Under the pieces are notes generated by a model. That model had not been told where the DNA came from, did no database searches, and saw only the letters and a list, made by a program, of their open reading frames with translations. DNA of 64,000 nucleotides from Verrucomicrobiia bacterium. GTDB lineage: Bacteria > Verrucomicrobiota > Verrucomicrobiia > Limisphaerales > CAIMTB01. Positions 60,215 to 64,000 of the stretch are shown here, piece after piece. The stretch is from NCBI GenBank assembly GCA_019634625.1, contig JAHCBA010000002.1, positions 142,114 through 206,113 of the forward strand. Reading direction: 5' to 3'. Each line of letters starts with the position of its first letter. Positions within the stretch are counted from its first letter, which is position 1. Both the position numbers and the translations under genes were made by a program.

Positions 60215-62158
60215 TCACCTCTGGTCGAAGTAGCTCAACGAAACGGCGTAACCCGTCCGGGGCCTCCGTTCACCGATCGCGGGATGGGTCGTGAAATTCG
60301 GATCGATGTATTTCCGGATCATTGCCGTCGCCCGCTGTTGATAGGAAGCCTTCATCTGCGCCGAAGGACTGATCTTGTGCTCCTCTTCATAAACCTCCGC
60401 AATCGGCTTCATCCCAAAGCCCCTGGCGAGGATGCGGTCTGCGGACCGCAGGGCGCCCTCCACCCATCCCTGGTAGTCCGAGAACGCTTCGCCGCACACA
60501 TACAGGTCTTCGAGCGGCTGGGTCAGATAGGCGATCACCTCGTCGTCTTTCGCATGCAGACCCCACTGGTGTACGCCGTAATCGAAGTTTTCGCTGGGTG
60601 GAACCTGGCTCATTCGGGATCCATCCCATATTCGTGCACTCGTGAGGACCGGTCTTGGGACGTAGTGGGTGTTGAACAGCTGCCGGAAGAAGCCCGTGGC
60701 CGCCTCCACGACGTTTTCGGAGGCCGCAAACAGCGTCTGGGGCACTTTCATCCTGTATTTCTGCTGCATCGGCGAATCGAATTTTTCCCCATTCTCCTGA
60801 AGCGCCTTCCAGTAGTTGATGTTCATGTAATCGCAGTAGATGGTCAGCGCGGCCGGGGCGTTGTACTTTTTCTCAGCGATGTTTCTCAGTTTCCGGGCCA
60901 TGTCCTGGGTGGGCTGCTCGTGTCGCGCCTGCAGCACGCAGGAGTACTCGAGCGCCGCGTAGGCCTCTTCATCGATTGCGTAGAATGGGTACACGGAGCC
61001 GAGGGGCAGGTCCGAGAAGTTAGGGCCATAGCCCACCGCCTCCCGCCCGCTCAGACCGTCCCCCCACCAGGCCCGATCATAGTACAGGTTGATCTTCAGC
61101 AGCGCCTGGTTGGTGGTTGTCTGGAGTGTGTCCCACAGCTTTGCGGCCCTGCCGTCCGGCTGCGCATTCAGCACCGGTGACGTCCAGAACAGCTGCTCGA
61201 GGGGAAGCCTCGGCAACGCCAGAATCAGCTTCCTGGCCTTGATCGTGCCCGTGTGGCTTCCTCCCTTGCCGTCTCCACGCGCGTATTGCACCACGTACCC
61301 GTCCTGATCGCGGCTCACAATGCTGTCCACCTTTGTATTCAGGTGGATGTGTTCCTTCCCGATTGCCTGGACGAGCGCGTTCGGAAGGGTGCTGAACCCG
61401 TCTTCCAGGGTATGAAAGTCTGGATTTGCGGGGAAGTCCTCGAGTAACTGGTAGGCCTCGCCTGCGTTCATTCGGGAGAGGAAGGTGCCGTTGAATCCAG
61501 CCAGCCCATACATCATCTGGATGCACTCCCCGGAGTAGCCCATGTCCGTGCAGAGGTTCCACAGCGACCAGTCGATCAGCGGGACGCCCTTCCAGCTGCA
61601 TTCCAGGCGGAACCTCTGCCAGAACTCGGGCGACTTCAGTTCGGGCCGTTCGGTGAACTGGGGGTTGGCAGCCAGGATTCTGTTGAAGATCGTGTCAACG
61701 ATGGATCCAGGATTGATGCCTTGTTCGGAGGGCGCCAGGTGATAGAGGCGGCTCCAGATTTCGTAGTTGTTCGCCTGCGACTCCTCCAGAGTGAAGCTTC
61801 TCCCGCGGAAACACAGCCGGTTCGTGCCCGAGCCGCTCATGGGAAACGGCACGACCTGCTTGTCGAGTCCGAAGATCAGCAGCAGGCTCATGAGGTTGTC
61901 CATCAGGTCGAAGGTGAAGCGCATGCCGCCTTCCTCCTCCTTCACGGTTTCGTGTTCCCCGAAGTGGATCAGGTCCGAATCGAGTCTTCCGCCCGTGCGG
62001 TTGGAGCGGTCGAAGATCAAAATTTCCGCCCCCGGCTCATTCTGGAGAATGCGCCACGCGGAATAGAGGCCCGACATGCCGGCGCCCACCACGAGGGTGC
62101 CCACCGTCTTGGGGATGGGTTGAGTGTGGGAGAGTTCAGCGCTGGTGAAGTGTGACAT
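60215..62158 (-). CDS. Flavin-containing amine/amino-acid oxidase
   Basis: An FAD-dependent oxidase of the monoamine oxidase/L-amino acid oxidase superfamily, making imino then oxo products and hydrogen peroxide. The 647-residue protein starts MSHFTSAELSHTQPIPKTVG. The dinucleotide site TLVVGAGMSGLYSAWRIL (GxGxxG at 25-30) ends with Asp50 and the FAD-associated RTGGRLDSD. At the C-terminus, EDLYVCGEAFSDYQGWVEGA is the second FAD site. Layout resembles L-tryptophan oxidases such as VioA/RebO/StaO and amine oxidases, but I cannot pick one. The first start at 62158 is after non-coding sequence; an upstream frame is not coding. It is 22 bp before the decarboxylase, which could take its oxo-acid product. 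Confidence 0.85.
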   Translation of the reverse strand: MSHFTSAELSHTQPIPKTVGTLVVGAGMSGLYSAWRILQNEPGAEILIFDRSNRTGGRLDSDLIHFGEHETVKEEEGGMRFTFDLMDNLMSLLLIFGLDKQVVPFPMSGSGTNRLCFRGRSFTLEESQANNYEIWSRLYHLAPSEQGINPGSIVDTIFNRILAANPQFTERPELKSPEFWQRFRLECSWKGVPLIDWSLWNLCTDMGYSGECIQMMYGLAGFNGTFLSRMNAGEAYQLLEDFPANPDFHTLEDGFSTLPNALVQAIGKEHIHLNTKVDSIVSRDQDGYVVQYARGDGKGGSHTGTIKARKLILALPRLPLEQLFWTSPVLNAQPDGRAAKLWDTLQTTTNQALLKINLYYDRAWWGDGLSGREAVGYGPNFSDLPLGSVYPFYAIDEEAYAALEYSCVLQARHEQPTQDMARKLRNIAEKKYNAPAALTIYCDYMNINYWKALQENGEKFDSPMQQKYRMKVPQTLFAASENVVEAATGFFRQLFNTHYVPRPVLTSARIWDGSRMSQVPPSENFDYGVHQWGLHAKDDEVIAYLTQPLEDLYVCGEAFSDYQGWVEGALRSADRILARGFGMKPIAEVYEEEHKISPSAQMKASYQQRATAMIRKYIDPNFTTHPAIGERRPRTGYAVSLSYFDQR

Positions 62159-62265
62159 GGACGGGTTCCTTGAGATTGCGGTGGTGGAGTCGGCCGGAGG
62201 ACTCCCTGCCCCGGGCAGCAGGCTGCCTCGGACGTCAGGTGACCAGGCGACCCCTCGGACTGGGT

Positions 62266-63525
62266 TCAGGCACGCGTGTGCTTCATCGGGCAGACGAGAG
62301 GCTCCGGTCCCCCCACTGCTTCGTGAGCGGCTTCGGTCGGGAGCTGGATCGGCGGCAGGCGCTTTGCGGGTGGAATGTCCTTCTCGCGTCGCAGGGTGTT
62401 GACCTGGATGTGGGGCCACTGCGTCGTGCCGCCATTCGAGCCAAACATGAACTCGAAGTCCACGATCTGCTCGTACTGCAACTGGTCGATGACGTCGCCG
62501 GTCTCCTCCTCGAAGATCTCCTCCAACCACATACGGAGGCGCATCCGGGTGACACGGCAGTAGCGTTCAATCATCACGTTGTTGACGGTGGCGCCTTGAA
62601 CCCCTGTGTCATGGCGTGAATCGAGCTGGATCATGTCGTATCTTTTGAAGCGCAGGCCGGCATTGGCATCGATCAACTTCAGGTTGGGCTGAACCGTGTA
62701 GGGGAACCTGGCTCCGAACTGGTCATAGTTGAAGATCTGTTGGAAGTAGGCCCGCCCGCTATTCACCCCGCCGTCTGCCTGGTCTTCGCGGGGCAGTTTG
62801 GTCCAGTCCGGCTTGTCGCGTGATCCTGGGATCAGGTCCTTGGCGGGGTTGATCCCCATGGTGGGCGACACGGCCAGGTATTGGGGCTCCCAGAGATCGG
62901 CAACGGCGGGCGCCTGGTTCTTGATGTCGGATTCGGTCACATTGCCGGTCAAGTGGATGGTCGTGCCATGGGGAATCACGCCGGAACGTGAGATGGTATG
63001 AGGCGGCACAAACTGTGGGCCGAGTGCCCCGGGACCCAGCACAGGCTCGGCGGCGTCCGTCTTCACGGATTCCGGATCCGACGGGTGGCTGAACAGATTC
63101 CGTGGGTTTTGGAAGGGGCTCGTGGGATCCCAGGGCATCTGGTTGTCGCCCAGCCAGAGGTACATTCCATTTTCGAAGTGCTGGAGGACGTTCTCGTTGT
63201 CGATGATCGCCGTTTCGTACTTCACGGCACCGTTGAACTGTTCGTTGGATCCTGCACGGTTGCGGACCGGGGCGTTGACTTGGGTGAACTTGAGGTGCTC
63301 GCGGTACTCCTGGGACTTGAAGTGAAAGACGCCAAAGATGGTTTCCGAGGAGGTGCCGGGCGATGGCATGGGTGTGGTGTGCAGCCCGGTCGGGCCGCCC
63401 TTCCAGTTCACCCAGGTGCCGTGGAGTTTCGACAGAATGCCGAACTGCGGCCTGCTGGGTAGTCCTTCCTTCCACCCGGGGTAGGGCTTAACCGAGGATG
63501 GCTGGGGTTCGGTCGATTGGGACAT
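62266..63525 (-). CDS. Heme-binding-like protein (nitrobindin/peroxidase-type domain)
   Basis: A 419-residue protein, function tentative. It begins MSQSTEPQPSSVKPYPGWKE and has FGILSKLHGTWVNWKGGPTG (28-47), whose 'LHGTW' matches the start of heme-binding lipocalin/nitrobindin-type domains. The following pattern SETIFGVFHFKSQEYREHLK, HFENGMYLWLGDNQ and SGVIPHGTTIHLTGN matches the strands and loops of such domains, sometimes labelled peroxidase-like. The C-terminal 170 residues (WEPQYLAVSPTMGINPAKDL and QLQYEQIVDFEFMFGSNGGT) are not recognised. In this cluster a peroxide- or heme-linked partner would fit, because two oxidases downstream release hydrogen peroxide. No signal peptide is evident. 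The 107-bp gap to the amine oxidase still allows one transcript. Confidence 0.5.
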   Translation of the reverse strand: MSQSTEPQPSSVKPYPGWKEGLPSRPQFGILSKLHGTWVNWKGGPTGLHTTPMPSPGTSSETIFGVFHFKSQEYREHLKFTQVNAPVRNRAGSNEQFNGAVKYETAIIDNENVLQHFENGMYLWLGDNQMPWDPTSPFQNPRNLFSHPSDPESVKTDAAEPVLGPGALGPQFVPPHTISRSGVIPHGTTIHLTGNVTESDIKNQAPAVADLWEPQYLAVSPTMGINPAKDLIPGSRDKPDWTKLPREDQADGGVNSGRAYFQQIFNYDQFGARFPYTVQPNLKLIDANAGLRFKRYDMIQLDSRHDTGVQGATVNNVMIERYCRVTRMRLRMWLEEIFEEETGDVIDQLQYEQIVDFEFMFGSNGGTTQWPHIQVNTLRREKDIPPAKRLPPIQLPTEAAHEAVGGPEPLVCPMKHTRA

Positions 63526-63846
63526 GGTTCTTTTCTCTTTTGGGGTTTGGAGCTGGCGCTGGCCCACGAAGGAACGGCGTTTCTTCGGACCTCTTTCTGG
63601 AGATGGACGAGGGTGCTCCGACGGCGGCAGGAGGACAATCGCAATGACAGCGGGATGCTCAAGGCAACGGGGTTGGGCGCGAACCAGGCTGCACGGACCA
63701 GGCTGCACAGGATGAGGCGCAGCCCGAGACCGTGCAGGCCCCTTCGTGTCCGGGCCGCCCACCTCTCATTAACCGGGAAGTTTCGATCTGTTACAGGAAC
63801 CGTGACGGCGGAACTTCGAGAGCGGGCGGCGGCGGTTCTCTGGGCG
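63526..63846. other. Gap between WD40 gene and heme-binding-like gene
   Basis: No gene or structure I can support in this 321-bp stretch. The direct duplication 'accaggctgcac'/'accaggctgcac' at about 63685-63710 is too short to interpret. The start of the downstream operon probably has its promoter here, but I found no clear -35/-10 pair. Confidence 0.4.
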
Positions 63847-64000
63847 TCAGGGTGCCGATGGCGCCCCAAACCAGACGGTGACGGTGCCCTCGCCGTCGGA
63901 GGCGGCGACGTGGGTGCCGTCGCGGCTGACGGCGACGTCCCAGACCGGGCTCTGGGTCGTGACCTGGAGGCTGAGGAGTAATTGGCCGGTTCCGGCGTTC
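63847..64000 (-). CDS. WD40-repeat protein, 3' end only (runs off the window)
   Basis: The last 50 or so codons of a minus-strand gene. The protein ends LSLQVTTQSPVWDVAVSRDG, THVAASDGEGTVTVWFGAPS and AP before the stop. The pattern 'VWDVAVSRDGTHVAASDGEGTVTVW' is the final WD40 repeat (with its terminal VW). WD40 proteins of this type are often large beta-propeller proteins in Verrucomicrobia. The start lies beyond the window, so domain number and function cannot be stated. It is upstream of the oxidase cluster on the same strand. Confidence 0.8.
   Translation of the reverse strand, partial: NAGTGQLLLSLQVTTQSPVWDVAVSRDGTHVAASDGEGTVTVWFGAPSAP

Overview
The window looks like chromosomal DNA of a GC-rich Verrucomicrobiota, probably of the Limisphaerales/Pedosphaera type. 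This is inferred from gene style, not from any search. The indications are a VPDSG-type C-terminal sorting signal, an [19 protein letters not shown] pilin-like protein, large secreted LamG, delta-60 and LVIVD-repeat proteins, ECF sigma factors beside kinases with long C-terminal tails, a split-Soret cytochrome c-like protein and a REP-associated tyrosine transposase.

Layout. 0.2-2.7 kb: lipoprotein plus ResB-like cytochrome c biogenesis protein. 2.8-9.4 kb (minus strand): dnaN with DnaA boxes upstream, cysteine desulfurase, uronate-isomerase-like hydrolase, a VapC/Phd-type toxin-antitoxin pair, tsf and rpsB. 9.6-22.1 kb (plus): ECF sigma factor, Ser/Thr kinase, an 1,806-residue LVIVD-repeat protein and a second, paralogous kinase. 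22.2-24.6 kb: a 'gene graveyard' of fused fragments (methyltransferase, MacB/FtsX permeases, nucleotidyltransferase, mannosyltransferase-like, HAMP sensor kinase) around one intact RelE/ParE-like toxin-antitoxin pair. 24.7-32.8 kb (minus): LamG and delta-60 secreted proteins, a zinc-ribbon-like protein, a pilin-like protein, and an ECF sigma factor with its probable anti-sigma factor. 32.9-41.3 kb: fucose-isomerase-like protein, NtrY/NtrX-like two-component pair, heparinase II/III-like protein and an RG-rich protein of unknown function. 41.5-43.5 kb: RAYT transposase and a wrecked IS630 element. 43.5-45.9 kb: copper-handling genes (HMA lipoprotein, CusF-SCO fusion) divergent from a split-Soret-like cytochrome. 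46-51.3 kb: tRNA-Pro, radC, VPDSG-CTERM protein, outer-membrane protein and holB.

51.4-64 kb (minus) is the most interesting part. A tight run encodes a heme-binding-like protein, a flavin amine oxidase, a ThDP-dependent 2-oxo-acid decarboxylase, a LodA-like quinoprotein (cysteine tryptophylquinone) oxidase and its LodB-like flavoprotein. A tryptophanase-family lyase and a GH99-like protein follow. Gaps of 4, 9 and 22 bp between the four core genes imply co-transcription. My inference is an oxidative amino-acid pathway (amino acid to 2-oxo acid to aldehyde, with hydrogen peroxide formed) coupled to a CTQ amino-acid oxidase. The substrate is unknown; tryptophan is a candidate.
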